From: Entomoplasma freundtii
GTDB taxonomy: Bacteria > Bacillota_I > Bacilli_A > Mycoplasmatales > Mycoplasmataceae
Assembly (NCBI RefSeq): GCF_002804205.1
Contig: NZ_CP024962.1
Location: forward strand, 558,001 to 622,000
Length of the DNA: 64,000 nt
Direction: 5' to 3'
The position numbers were made by a program, and so were the translations under genes. The notes under the pieces were generated by a model. It was not told the origin of the DNA, did no database searches, and was given only the letters and a program-made list of their open reading frames with translations. This document shows positions 24,257-34,768 of the stretch, piece after piece (the first letter of the stretch is position 1; each line of letters begins with the position of its first letter).

Positions 24257-26734
24257 TTATAACCCACACTTCACTTGAACATTACAATTATTGCAAGTTA
24301 CACAACCTGCCGATTCAATTAAAGTACCTAATTGGCAAAGAGCACAAGCGTCTCCGCTTCCATATCCAAAGTGTGTTGTTTTGTCATCTTGAAAAGTTTC
24401 TGGCTTTGTCAAACCAGTACCTTGAGCAATAAATTCTTCACCAAACAAGTTTTCTTCTTTTTCTAAAGAAAGGACTTGGGTGTCACGACTACCATCGACA
24501 TAAATAGTGCCACCTTTGGCTCCCATTTTGTAAAGGTTATTATAAACTTCTTGTACCTGCTTCACAGTGAAACCTTTCGGAGCATTAACTGTTTTTGAAA
24601 TTGATGAATCAACCCAACGTTGAATTATACATTGCACCGTGGCATGTTCTTCAGGGGTTAGTTGCATTGCACTAACAAAAATATCTGGGAGTTGACGGTT
24701 TTGATAATCAGGATGGTAACTTAACCAATCCTCTACCAAAGGTACCTTAACTTCCATAAATTTACCTAAACGACCACTACGGTAATAAGAAAAAGCAAAA
24801 TAAGGTTCTAAACCAGTTGAGCCTCCCACCATTGTTCCAGTTGATCCAGTAGGAGCAACTGTTAATAAGTGAGAATTACGCAAACCATTTTCGATAATGC
24901 CATCGCGAATATTTTGTGGCAATGTTTGTAAATAACCAGATTTAACAAATTTTTCTCTATCTGTTAAGAAAGGGAAAGACCCTTTTTCCTTCGCAAGGGC
25001 GATTGATGTTTCATAAGCGGCTAAGGCAATGGTTTCAAACACTTGATCAACTAAGTCATTTGCTTTTTCGCTACCATAACGATGACCACTTCAAATTAAT
25101 AAATCATGAAGACCCATCACTCCTAAACCAACCCGACGTTCACCAAGAGCTTGATTTTGGTTTTCTTCAAGGAAATAGGGAGTCAAGTCAATAATGTTAT
25201 CTTGGAAACGAACGGCAGTCGCTACCGTTTTTTTCAATTTTTCAAATTCAATAGTTTGAGTTTCTTTGTTGACAAAATTTGCTAAATTAATGGCTCCAAG
25301 GTTGCAAACTGAATAAGGGGCCAATGGTTGCTCTCCACAGGGATTAGTGGCAACAACTCTTTGGTCATAACCTTGAGCATTAGTCATTTTGTTCGCACGG
25401 TCTAAAAAGAAAATACCCGGTTCTGCTGAATAAGTAGCGCAGAAATTAATTAATTGTCAAAGTTCACGAGCCCGAATTGTACGGTAAGTTTTGACAGGAT
25501 AGCCTAAAGATTCCCATTCAAAAACATTTCCCATATCGGCTCAGTTTTTTTCATAAAATTCTTTTTGTTCTGGAGTGAAATGACGGTTGTCAGGGAATTT
25601 TAAATCTCAATCGGCATCATTTTCTATTGCTTCCATAAATTTATCGGAAATAGCAACTGAAATATTAGCTCCCGTTAAAAATTCCGGATTATTAACTTCA
25701 TATTCACCGCCGCTTAATAACTTAGCTTCTACTTCTTTAATGAAATGAGGTTCAAAAGCTTCGGAATGCGAAAGAACCGTTTCATAAATTTGTCGTTGGG
25801 TTGGATCAAAATTTTTGAAATTAATCTTGCGTTGCACTTCGTTTTGGATTAACGGTGACTTAAAGTGATCCTTGATAAATAGCAAACTTTTAATGTTTTG
25901 CATTTTAGAAATAATAAATTCAACGATGTCTGGATGTCAATCGGCCATCATAATCATTTGGGCGCCTCTTCGCGACCCACCTTGTTCAATTAAATGTGTT
26001 AAACCAGAAAGGTCGTTCAATCATGAAACAGCCCCCGAACTGCTTCCGCCAACATTTAAAGCTGGAGCGCCTTTTGGTCGTAAAGTTGAACCATTAGTAC
26101 CTACTCCACCACCACGACTCATAATTTCCGCTACTTTTGCACGGTGAGCAGCCAATCCTTCGCGACTATCTTTGATATAAGGCATTACATAGCAGTTGAA
26201 ATAGGTTACTTGTTTATTTGAACCTGCTCCATAAAGGACACGTCCAGCAGGCACAAAATTCAAAGTTTCTAATTCATGAACAAAACTTTTGGTAATGTCA
26301 TGAGTTTCGTTTTGGCCAAGATGGTTTCCAACTCGACGGGCGATTTGCTCAAAATAAAGTTCCAAAGGTTTTACGAGTTGGTCTTTCGAAGTTTTAATAA
26401 GGTTTGGCACTAAACGGTCGGCTAGAAACTCAGGACTAATCATGCCAACATATTGGTCTTCAATTTTGACAAGACAGTCTCCGTTCGGTTCCATTTTAAT
26501 AACTTGGCCAATTCCACGAGTAGGAAAATGGGGATCGTTTTTAATAATTGTTAAAATCAAGTCTCCCACTTCTAAGGTTTTCAAAGTTTCATCTTTTTGG
26601 GCATAGCGGTCTAACATAACCATGCGTGAAACCCCCTCAAAATGTAACTTGAATCCGGGCTCAATTTGAAAAATATTGTCAAAATGATTCTTGATATCTG
26701 CGTTTAAGTGGGTTATTTGTGCTTGGCTATACAT
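24257..26734 (-). CDS. nrdJ: Adenosylcobalamin-dependent (class II) ribonucleotide reductase
   Basis: 825 residues. It reduces ribonucleotides to deoxyribonucleotides with a thiyl radical made from coenzyme B12. Catalytic residues are in place: Asn464, Cys466 and Glu468 in TNPCGEQPL; redox Cys181 (FNCYV) and Cys477 (SVCNLG, 11 after Cys466 as in characterised NrdJ). EQGGSRRGAQM and APTGSTGTMVGGSTGLEP are also of class II type. The C-terminus has a Cys array (797, 800, 811, 814, 817, 823) for regeneration and zinc. There is no nrdF or nrdI next to it, unlike the usual Mollicute nrdEFI. It is first gene of nrdJ-S component-DUF4430. Strong AAAGGAG. Confidence 0.95.
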
Positions 26735-27056
26735 ACTCGTTTTCTCCTTTAAAAGCTTTAAATAGCGAATTTTACGCCATTTTTTGGTGATTTTTGGTTA
26801 ATAAAACCAATTTTTAGGTAAAAAAAAACTTTAACCAAAATTAGGAATGGCTGAAAGATTTTTAATACTTATTATAGGTTGCTACCAATATTAAAAATGT
26901 CTGCGCTTGGTCCTTTGACCTGAGAGCATAATTATTTTAATACAAAACTAAAAGAAACTTTTTTAATTTTTTTTAATTCGAAAATTTCGGAAAATAAAAA
27001 AGTCGACCCATTGGCGGAAGTGTCTAAAAATAATTTAGACTTGCCAATCGATTGAC
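26735..27056 (-). promoter_or_regulatory. nrdJ upstream region and structured leader
   Basis: About 260 bases between the sepF terminator and the nrdJ ATG, with no gene. It holds a GC-richer island (26901-26930) with hairpin GGTC-AAAG-GACC, a TATAAT on the minus strand at 26876-26871, an A/T hairpin TTGGTT/AACCAA (26794-26810), and a stem AAAUGGCG/CGCUAUUU (26760-26782) ten bases before the Shine-Dalgarno. I could not match it to a cobalamin riboswitch: no B12 box is seen. Confidence 0.45.
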
Positions 27057-27058
27057 TT
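26995..27058 (-). terminator. Large composite terminator of the division cluster
   Basis: On the minus strand three stacked helices close one hairpin: AAGTC/GACTT, ATTGGC/GCCAAT and GTCTAAA/TTTAGAC, separated by internal loops and followed by six Ts. It begins in the sepF stop codon. Confidence 0.8.
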
Positions 27059-27437
27059 ATTGTAAATCAAACTGGTAAATTTGTTTATTTATTTTGTTAA
27101 AATGACCGTTATGAGCATAGGTCACCCCAGTCACAAAATCAATTGTGCGGGTTCTTTCGCGCTTTGGTAATTTCGAAAAATCAATGACAATAATCCGGTC
27201 TTTCAAAAGTTCGTCCACAATCTTTTTAGTTTCTTGGAAACTAGTCGGTTGAAAGATTTTTCCTTCGTGATGGACTTTATCCGCTTGAGAAACGTTATTT
27301 AGAACTGCTTCGTCAGCTCCCGGAATTGCTTGATCCGCCCACAAAGAAGTTGTCTCTTTTAAAAGCGGAACTGCCTCATTGTCAGGAACTGACTTTTCTA
27401 CCTCATAAACAGGTTTTTTAGAGTTTTTCTTCCACAT
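27057..27437 (-). CDS. sepF: Cell division protein SepF
   Basis: 126 residues. The SepF core is at about 63-126: KIFQPTSFQETKKIVDEL, RIIVIDFSKL and RTIDFVTGVTYAHNG. In Firmicutes SepF binds the FtsZ tail, bundles its filaments and ties them to the membrane through an N-terminal amphipathic helix; here the N-terminus is MWKKNSKKPVYE and only weakly so. It lies 86 bases after ftsZ, with GGAGG before the start. It is last in the division cluster. Confidence 0.92.
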   Translation of the reverse strand: MWKKNSKKPVYEVEKSVPDNEAVPLLKETTSLWADQAIPGADEAVLNNVSQADKVHHEGKIFQPTSFQETKKIVDELLKDRIIVIDFSKLPKRERTRTIDFVTGVTYAHNGHFNKINKQIYQFDLQ

Positions 27438-27523
27438 TTAATTTTGCCTCCATTATCGAGTTTAAATAAGGTCGGATTGAGTTGTAAACATTAATTTTTT
27501 CAAAAAACTAATGGTTGCTCACG

Positions 27524-28678
27524 CTATTTTAAAAAAGTAGGAAAGTCATCATCAAGACTTTCAAAATCCAAGCTTAGTGATGTTTCACGAGCACTTGGTT
27601 TATCATGGAAAAGATGGTGCAAAGGTTTAATCATATCAACATCTTTATTGATATGTTGATGATGAGGTTCTTTAGTTATTTCTTCAGACGCAGCATGATG
27701 TTCTGGTTGTGGTGTTTCTAAATTTGGTGCTACCACTTCATCAAAACCAGTGGCAATGACGGTGACAATTAATTCATCATTTAGTTGCTCATTAATAGCG
27801 ATTCCAAAAACAATATTTACATCCTCAATTTGGACAGCTTGTTGGATAATATCAACGGCATCATAGGCATCATTTAGCGAGACCGTTTTCCCACCGGTAA
27901 CGTTGACAATGACGTCTTTCGCACCTTTAATTGAAGCCTCAAGTAATGCTGAATTAATGGCTTTATTAGCCGCTTGAACCGCTTTATCCTTGCCTTCCGC
28001 AATTCCAATTCCAAACAAAGCATTCCCTTTTTTCGACATTACCGTACGCACATCGGCAAAGTCTAAATTAATTACTGCCGGTACGGCAATTAAATCCGTA
28101 ATTGTCTGCACACCTTGTTTTAAAATGTTATCTGCTTCGCGGAACGAATCTTGAATTGGCAAACCACCAATGTATTCCAATAATTTATCATTAGAAACTA
28201 CAATTACCGAATCCACGTTTTTCTTTAATTCTTCGAGACCTTGAAGAGCAAAACGATTTCGATTTCTGCCTTCAAAACGGAATGGTTTAGTAACAATCGC
28301 CACCACTAAAGCTCCACAATCTTGAGCGATTTTAGCAATAATTGGCGCAGCTCCGGTTCCAGTTCCACCACCCATTCCGGCAGCAATAAAAATGAGGTCA
28401 GCTCCCTCTAAAGCAGCGCGAATTTTTTCAGTTGATTCGACAGCAGCTGCTTTACCAACTTCTGGGTTAGCCCCAGCACCTAAGCCTTTTGATATTTTTT
28501 CGCCAAGAATAATTTTATTAGGAGTTTTCGAAATGGCTAAAACTTGGGCATCAGTATTAGAAACAATAAATTCAACACCTTCCACACCTTCATTAACCAT
28601 CCGGTTAACGGCATTACACCCACCGCCACCGACGCCAATAACTTTAATCTTTGCAATTTGTCCAAATTCTTGTCCCAT
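27524..28678 (-). CDS. ftsZ: Cell division protein FtsZ
   Basis: 384 residues, tubulin-like GTPase that forms the division ring. The G-box GGGTGTG is at 103-109, with GVGGGGCNAVNRM near the start and NLDFADVRTVM as the T7-loop region. The C-terminal linker (about 317-384) is His- and Pro-rich and ends in DDDFPTFLK, a candidate partner-binding tail for SepF or the FtsA-like protein. A strong GAGGAGG overlaps the stop region of the FtsA-like gene. No UGA is used in this gene. Confidence 0.98.
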   Translation of the reverse strand: MGQEFGQIAKIKVIGVGGGGCNAVNRMVNEGVEGVEFIVSNTDAQVLAISKTPNKIILGEKISKGLGAGANPEVGKAAAVESTEKIRAALEGADLIFIAAGMGGGTGTGAAPIIAKIAQDCGALVVAIVTKPFRFEGRNRNRFALQGLEELKKNVDSVIVVSNDKLLEYIGGLPIQDSFREADNILKQGVQTITDLIAVPAVINLDFADVRTVMSKKGNALFGIGIAEGKDKAVQAANKAINSALLEASIKGAKDVIVNVTGGKTVSLNDAYDAVDIIQQAVQIEDVNIVFGIAINEQLNDELIVTVIATGFDEVVAPNLETPQPEHHAASEEITKEPHHQHINKDVDMIKPLHHLFHDKPSARETSLSLDFESLDDDFPTFLK

Positions 28679-28689
28679 TTTTTCCTCCT

Positions 28690-30087
28690 CTAAGCCTTAA
28701 TGTAGGCAAGGTCTGAGATGGTTTGATCTTGTTCTAGCCTACCGAAATAACGTGACTTTGTTGCTTGTTTAGGATTTGCCTTTTTATGAGTATTATGAAG
28801 GTATTTATCATTATTAACAAGGACTTCTTCTTGAGTTATCTTCGTTTCGATATCACCGGTTGGTGGTTTTAAATAACTACCTTGCGAAGTATAAACTTTT
28901 GGATGTAAGGCATAGTTATTAATTTTTTCTAAAGTCGAGACTAAACCAGCAGCCGTATGAAAATGAGTGTTTAGACCTCACCCTAAAATCATAGTCCTAA
29001 AATTATAATGTGGTAAGTGGTTAATAATACTCATTAATCTTTCCATTCCGGCCATTTTCGTTATTAGCCCAAAATGGTAGGTCACTAATGAAGTTGGCAG
29101 AATTGTATGAGCAAATAATTGTTTTAAACCAAAAAGATAGAGTTTTTGAAACTCACGACCGATAATTTCTTGAATGTTTTTTAAACTATATTTTTTTAAA
29201 ATTTTTTGGCGGTGATCTCAAATACCGCAAATATTAATTTGGTTATCTATATTATTACTTTTATAATCAATTAACTTAAAAAGATAACGACTTAGAATTG
29301 GTTTTGGTAGGCCTAATTGTTGTTCCAAGTTTTTTTCAATGTAATCAAAACCTTGTGGAACAATGATGACTTTTTTTAACCAACCATTTTCAAAAAAACC
29401 CATCTCCAAATTTTCTTCTTTTCAATTAGTTAAAATAAGCGTTTCCGATGGGGCTCCCTTTTGCTCAAAATTACGGTGGAGAGATTGTAAACTCGTTGTC
29501 ATTCAAAGACATTCTAGATTAGCTAAATTTAAAAGACGTTGGAAGGAAATCACAATTTGTTTAGGGAGCTCGTAAATTAATGAATCAATCGTTAAGATTT
29601 GCCCCTTCATTCCTAATAATTGGTCACGATCGCATTGTTGCTTATCAATTCAGTAATGAATTATTTTATTATCAATAATTGTTAAATTTTCATTACTTTT
29701 GTCATCACTTCAATTAGTTAATTTATTAAAGGTGGTTTCAGTGATGACTCCTGGTTGATGGTTTTCACCAATTTGAATTTCCTTTTCAACCTTACGGATT
29801 TGCAAGAAAGTTGTTGGAAGGATTAAGGCAATTTTTACTAGTTTATATTGGGGGAAAGCTTGATGAAATTCTTGGACCACTTCAGCTAATTTTAGGGCCG
29901 TACCATTAAGGTTTTTAACTTGATCATTTTCATCAATTCATGGCGTCGAAATGGTACTTTTTAACTCACGTTTGAAAAGTGGAATTAGGCGATGTGGACC
30001 AATATTGGTAGTTTTGAAAACACTAAAAAGGAACCAATTTTTGGTCAATTCCAAAGTACCATAAAGACGAGCTTTTGTGGTGGCCAT
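28690..30087 (-). CDS. FtsA-like divergent protein in the division cluster
   Basis: 465 residues by reading UGA as Trp, located between rsmH and ftsZ where FtsA lies in other bacteria. Similarity to FtsA is faint: GMKGQILTIDSLIY followed by LLNLANLECLWM and ETLILTNWKEENLEM recall the FtsA order of the 1C region and the second phosphate loop, but the DxGxxT motifs are degraded. ATP binding is therefore doubtful. The C-terminal 80 residues are polar. Its stop is 11 bases from ftsZ. It may be the membrane tether of FtsZ; that is inferred from position. Confidence 0.6.
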
Positions 30088-30172
30088 GAGTTTCACCGCC
30101 TTTCCTTATTTAATTATTTAGTAAGTATTTGTTAGTTAATGTTCTTAGAAAGTATTAGACTTGCAAACATTT

Positions 30173-31114
30173 TTAACGTTTCACTAGAACTCAGAGCTTA
30201 GCACTATGAGCTCGAGGGTTTCTTATTAATTCTTCTTCACTTGGACGCAAAGGCTTTTTAATCACTAATTCGTAAGGAGCAATTTTCGCTAAAGCAATTG
30301 GCAATTTGCTGCGAATTTGGTCTTCTTCGCAATATGTTGCTCGATTTAAAACGGTCTTGACAATTTTTTCTTCTAAGGAATGAAAGGTAATGATTACTAA
30401 CCGTCCTTGTGGTTTTAATAAAGCTAAGCTTTGTTCTAATGCTTGGGTTAAACTTTCCATTTCTTGATTAACATAGATTCTTAAAGCTTGAAAAGTTTTT
30501 TTAGCTGGATGGCCTTTTTGACGCAACATTTTAGCAGGTAAAGCCTTTTTAATCACTTCCACTAATTCTAAGGTTGTTTGTAACGGACGGTTTTCAACAA
30601 TAGCCTTGGCAATCAATTTATGAGCAGGTTCTTGACCGTAGATTTGGATTATGCGACTAATTTCTGCTTCTGGATAAGTATTCACCACTTGAGCAGCAGT
30701 TAAATCATTATCCACAAAATCCATCCGCATATCCAATGGTCCCTCAAAGCGATATGAGAAACCACGTTCAGGGCGATCAAATTGTGGCGATGAAACGCCA
30801 AGGTCAAAAAAAATGCCATCGACTGCTGTTATGTTTTCTAAGGTTAACAAAGTCGTTAAATTCCTAAAATTTCCTTCAAGAATTTTAAAATTAGCATTTT
30901 TAGTTGTCATCGTTAGTTCTTGGCCTACGGCTATCGCTGTTGGATCTTGATCAATCCCATAAAGTTTTCCTAATGGTGATAAAGCCTCAAGAATCCCTTG
31001 ACTATGGCCGCCTCGACCAAAAGTACAATCTAAATAAATTCCTTTCGGTTTAATATCTAAAGCGCTGAGAGCTTCTTTAAATAACACAGGAATGTGGTCT
31101 TGATTAATGTTCAT
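30173..31114 (-). CDS. rsmH: 16S rRNA (cytosine-1402-N4) methyltransferase
   Basis: 313 residues. The SAM site is FGRGGHSQGIL with LYGIDQD; the family blocks FFDLGVSSPQFD, PERGFSYR, GPLDMRMD and ITFHSLEEKIVK are all present. It methylates C1402 in the 16S decoding centre. The final UGA Trp is followed by VLVKR and TAA, so the gene ends at 30173. It begins two bases after the mraZ stop with GGAGA inside mraZ. Confidence 0.97.
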
Positions 31115-31116
31115 TG

Positions 31117-31548
31117 CTATTTCTCCAGGTCACTTACTTTTTCAGCAAGTTCGGTAATCGCCTCAAAGTTGGTTTTTTCATAAGTTTCATAAGTTTTTTT
31201 ATCCCAAATTTCGATTTTTGAACCAACTCCGAGAACAAAAACATCCTTTTGGATGTTGGCAGAATCTAACAAGTTTTGCGGGATTTTGATTCGACCCGCA
31301 CTATCAATTTCTAGCTCCGCAGAGTTGGAAAAAATATAACGTTTTAAAGTTCGGGCATCTTTTTTAAAGGTTTCAAGGTTTTCTAGTTCAGCTTCTCAAA
31401 GGGAAAATTCTTCAACAGTACGCAATTCTAAGTTGTTTTCAAGACCCCTCGAAACGTAAACTAAATTGCCTAATTTACTGCGTAATTTAGCGGGCAACGT
31501 CAAGCGATGCTTGTTGTCAAGGGTATGTTCGTAACTTCCGACTAACAT
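31117..31548 (-). CDS. mraZ: Transcriptional regulator MraZ
   Basis: 143 residues with two AbrB-like repeats: GSYEHTLDNKHRLTLPAKLR at the start and the second SAELEIDSAGRIKIPQ in the middle. In E. coli and Mollicutes MraZ binds repeats ahead of its own operon and controls the division cluster. Such repeats are present just upstream (31550-31574). First gene of mraZ-rsmH-ftsA-like-ftsZ-sepF. Confidence 0.96.
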
Positions 31549-31549
31549 T

Positions 31550-31574
31550 CCATTTTACCCCACTTTCTCCCACT
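31550..31574 (-). promoter_or_regulatory. MraZ operator repeats
   Basis: On the minus strand AGTGGG, AGTGGG and AATGGA follow one another every ten bases right before the mraZ ATG. This 10-bp spacing of TGGG-type boxes is the known MraZ site architecture, so MraZ likely regulates its own operon. A -10-like TAATAT lies just upstream. Confidence 0.75.
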
Positions 31575-31599
31575 ACACTATGATATTACAACATTTTTA

Positions 31600-31627
31600 A
31601 AATAAAAAGGGGTTTTGCCCCCTTTTT
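31600..31627 (-). terminator. Terminator of the pheS-pheT-yceD-rpmF operon
   Basis: AAAAAGGGGG-caaaa-CCCCTTTTT on the minus strand, followed by ATTTT, 43 bases after rpmF. It separates that operon from mraZ. Confidence 0.9.
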
Positions 31628-31670
31628 ATGAAAATAAACACGCTTAAAAGTTTAGTATTTTTGCCAAATG

Positions 31671-31844
31671 TTATTTGGTTTTTACTTCTTTTCCTTTGTA
31701 AAATCCACATTCACTGCAAACACGATGTGGTTTAATCATAGTTCCACAATTAGTACAATTTGTGATTGTGGCTCCAGTTAATGCTAAGTGTGAACGACGC
31801 TTGTTTTTAGCAGCTTTGCTTGTTTTTCTAAATGGTACAGCCAT
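31671..31844 (-). CDS. rpmF: 50S ribosomal protein L32
   Basis: 57 residues starting MAVPFRKTSKAAKNKRRSHL, with a zinc ribbon of two CxxC pairs (CTNC and CSEC) as in Zn-type L32. Structural protein of the large subunit. It follows yceD by 13 bases with a GGGGGTGG Shine-Dalgarno, the classic yceD-rpmF pairing. Confidence 0.96.
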   Translation of the reverse strand: MAVPFRKTSKAAKNKRRSHLALTGATITNCTNCGTMIKPHRVCSECGFYKGKEVKTK

Positions 31845-31857
31845 TCTTCCACCCCCT

Positions 31858-32367
31858 CTATTCGTTAATCTTCCATTTGTCTAATTTGTCTCAACGTGAA
31901 TCAACTTCGTTTGTTTGACTATCAGCCTTATTGGCTTGATAGGTTGATTCAGAGAGCACTTCTCAGCCCAAACCATTCTTAGAAATTATACCATGACTAG
32001 CAGTTAAAACGATAGGGATATTTAAGGCGATTTCTGCCAATAAAAAATCTTCAATGTTAAAATCTGTCAACTCAAGAAAGTTTAATTCATCAGTAATAAA
32101 CTCAATGTTCGTATTATAAGTTTCATCAATTTTTAGTTTCTTTTCAAAAGTAAAAGGTTGGCCGTTTAAAGCATCAAGTGCTTCTACTCTAAAAGCTATT
32201 GTTCCTTGAATAAGCACCACTTCAGCATCTGGTTGATAGAGCAAATCAAAATTATAGATTATTTCAGGAATCTCTTTTACTGAAGGATTAAAACCTTCTG
32301 GTATAGTTGGTTGGTGCAAATTACCTTTCAATTGTTGATGAGGGTCCTTTTTTAAATCTAAGTTCAT
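31858..32367 (-). CDS. yceD: YceD/DUF177 family protein (23S rRNA accumulation)
   Basis: 169 residues, UGA read as Trp. DUF177 features: an acidic protein with VVLIQGTIAFRVEALDAL and a C-terminal FNIEDFLLAEIALNIPI block. In E. coli and plants it is needed for 23S rRNA accumulation. Its ATG overlaps the pheT stop by one base (TAATG), so the two are coupled, and rpmF follows at once. The usual final zinc-binding Cys pair of the family is not seen. Confidence 0.85.
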
Positions 32368-34748
32368 TATCTGATTTGTCCTCCCATTTTTTCAGCGCGA
32401 CTTAAAAGCTCGTTTCAAACTTCATTAATCTCGCTTTCAGTCAATTGTTTATCAAAACTATTGAATTGAAAACTAATTGTTAAAGCTTGTTGGTGACGGT
32501 TAATTAATTCTTCATCGCGATAAATATCAATTAGTTTTCAATTTACTAAGTATTTTAAGTTATCCGTTAGCATTGCTAAAGATTCTTGGAAATTAAACTT
32601 TTCAGAAAGAATAATCGATAAGTCACGAGTAGAACTCTGGAATTTACTTTGGGGATTTAAAGTAATTTTATGATTACTAAATTTTCATAAAGCCTCTAAG
32701 TTTAATTCCGCTACAAATGTAGGATGAAGTTTTTTTTGTTGTTCAAAAAGAGGATTTAATCGCAAAATATACCCCATTAATTGATTATCCACCAATATTT
32801 TAGCTTGCACAAAAGGATGAATCATCTTTTGTGCTAAATCTGCAACAACAAATTTAACTTTTGTCTTCGGGAGTTGGTAAAGGTCCAAAATAGTCTCTAC
32901 AAGACCCTTTAGGTAATAAAAATTATTCTCCATTTTGTTAGCTACTAAGGGTTCATCTCATAATGATCCAGTTACCAAAAGACCAAGGTGTTTTTGGCGT
33001 TGATCAACGCCACTATAAATATCGCTTACTTCCCAAATTTGACCCTTTTTTATCCCATTAGCTGCATTAAATTGCGCCACTTGAATTAAAGATGGAATAA
33101 GACTAGAACGATAAATTTCATGATTTTGCGACAAGGGAGCCATTAAACCTAAAGGCGTTGGTAGATTAAAAATGTTTCATTCCTGAGCTTCAGTTTTATT
33201 AACTAAGGCATAAGTTTTGACATTCATTAAACCCCGACCTAAAAGGTATTCTTGAGTTTGCTCTATCAAATTTGCTTTCAAGTTAAGCGGAGGAACTTGG
33301 GGGATAATTTTTAATGGCTCCGCAGGAATATTATCATAACCGTATAGTCGTGCAATTTCTTCAATAATGTCATTAGTACCAAATAAATCCACGCGGTTAG
33401 GATCCATTTCAAAAACTAGCACGTTGTTTTTATGCAAAGTTACCGTAGAATCAAGATGTTCAAATAAATTTTTAATAGTTTCAAAATCTATTTGAATGCC
33501 TAAGAAATCTTGGATTTTTTGTAAACTGATTCGGAATTGTTTGGTTGTTTTAACATATTTTTGTTGAACGATGTTAAGTGGCGAAACTGCCAATAAAAGG
33601 TGGTATTTTTTTAATAAACTGCTTCAATTTTGGAAACCATAATCATAAAGATTGGGGTTTAAAGGTTTCATTAAACGTTGCAAAGTAGTTGAATTTTGAT
33701 TCAAATCTTTTTGTTGCTTGCGCATTAGGGGCGCTTTAATGTTTAAGGCAATCGCTCCTAAACGCGTTGTTGCCGGTGTTGGAGAATAAGCCAATTCCGT
33801 CGGTAATCCTAAAACTGTCACCACTTCTGCACCATCAGTTAGTGCGATAACTGATTTTCCATTATAAGTGATAGTTTGCAAAGTTAACTTATCCTTTAGT
33901 CTTGCTTCATCAAACAAGACTAAAGGTTGACCAGTTTCTCAACTATTTAAGTTGGCTAAATCTTCATAAAAATTATCAGTTGTTTTGACTTTGATTTTTT
34001 TTAATAACAAATCATCTTGAGCAGTTAACTTCTTGGCTTGTGCTTGTGCTTCTAGTTCAAAAGTTTGTGTGGCCAAAGTTTCAACGTCATTTTTTAAACC
34101 ATTGGCAATTTGGACTGTAGGGGGTACCAAACCTTTTGTGGGTAACAAATCATTAGCACGTCATTTAATTTTTCGATGGAAATAATTAGCTAATTCTTTT
34201 AACAATTGGGTGGCTGCAAGTGCATCACTCCGATTCAAAGTGAGATCCATATCTCAAAGGTAATCATGAAGACCAATTTCGCCAATACTTTTGCCGATTA
34301 ATGACGGGTGACTGGGCGCAATTTCATAAATTGAATCATTTTCTTTATCGGTTAAGGTTTTTGCTTCAATACCAATTTCATTCAAAGCGCAAATCATACC
34401 TTGTGATTCATAATTTCTAATTTGACGATTAGTTAAAAATAGCCCGTTGGCAATTTTTTGACCAACCTGCGCGATAATAACCATTTGTCCAGTGCCGACA
34501 TTCGGGGCTCCACAAACAATTTGTAAGGGTTCTTTTTGCCCAATATCGACATAATTTAAGCTTAAATGGGTCTCTGGGATTAGTTGAGAGCTTTTCACTT
34601 TGCCAATTACTAAAGGGTCATTAAGACTTGTCCAGTCGATTTCTTTTTCAACTTCAAAACCTAGAGAATTTAAAGCTTGAGTAATTTCGTCATTTCTTAT
34701 CCCCTTAAGATTCAAATGTTGGTCTAACCAGTTACGCGATAAAATCAT
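32367..34748 (-). CDS. pheT: Phenylalanyl-tRNA synthetase beta subunit
   Basis: 793 residues, full length with many UGA Trp codons. N-terminal OB-type tRNA-binding domain (about 40-150, CGAPNVGTGQMVIIAQVG), B3/B4 editing domain, B5 domain with DPNRVDLFGTNDIIEEIARL, and the catalytic-like and anticodon-binding C-terminal parts. It forms the alpha2-beta2 enzyme with PheS. It starts 20 bases after pheS. Confidence 0.97.
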
Positions 34749-34768
34749 AGCTACCTTTGCTCCTACTT

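Noticed and set aside
26900-26935. Glycine riboswitch or SRP RNA ahead of nrdJ
   Set aside because: CTCTCAGG and AAAGGAC fit half of a glycine aptamer, but the CGAAGGAGC-type half is missing. SRP RNA needs a GGAA-type tetraloop and AGCA opposite CAGG; the loop here is AAAG with GGTC/GACC.
26735-26994. Cobalamin riboswitch before nrdJ
   Set aside because: No B12 box like AGYCAGGAGACCTGCC is found on either strand, despite the B12-dependent gene.
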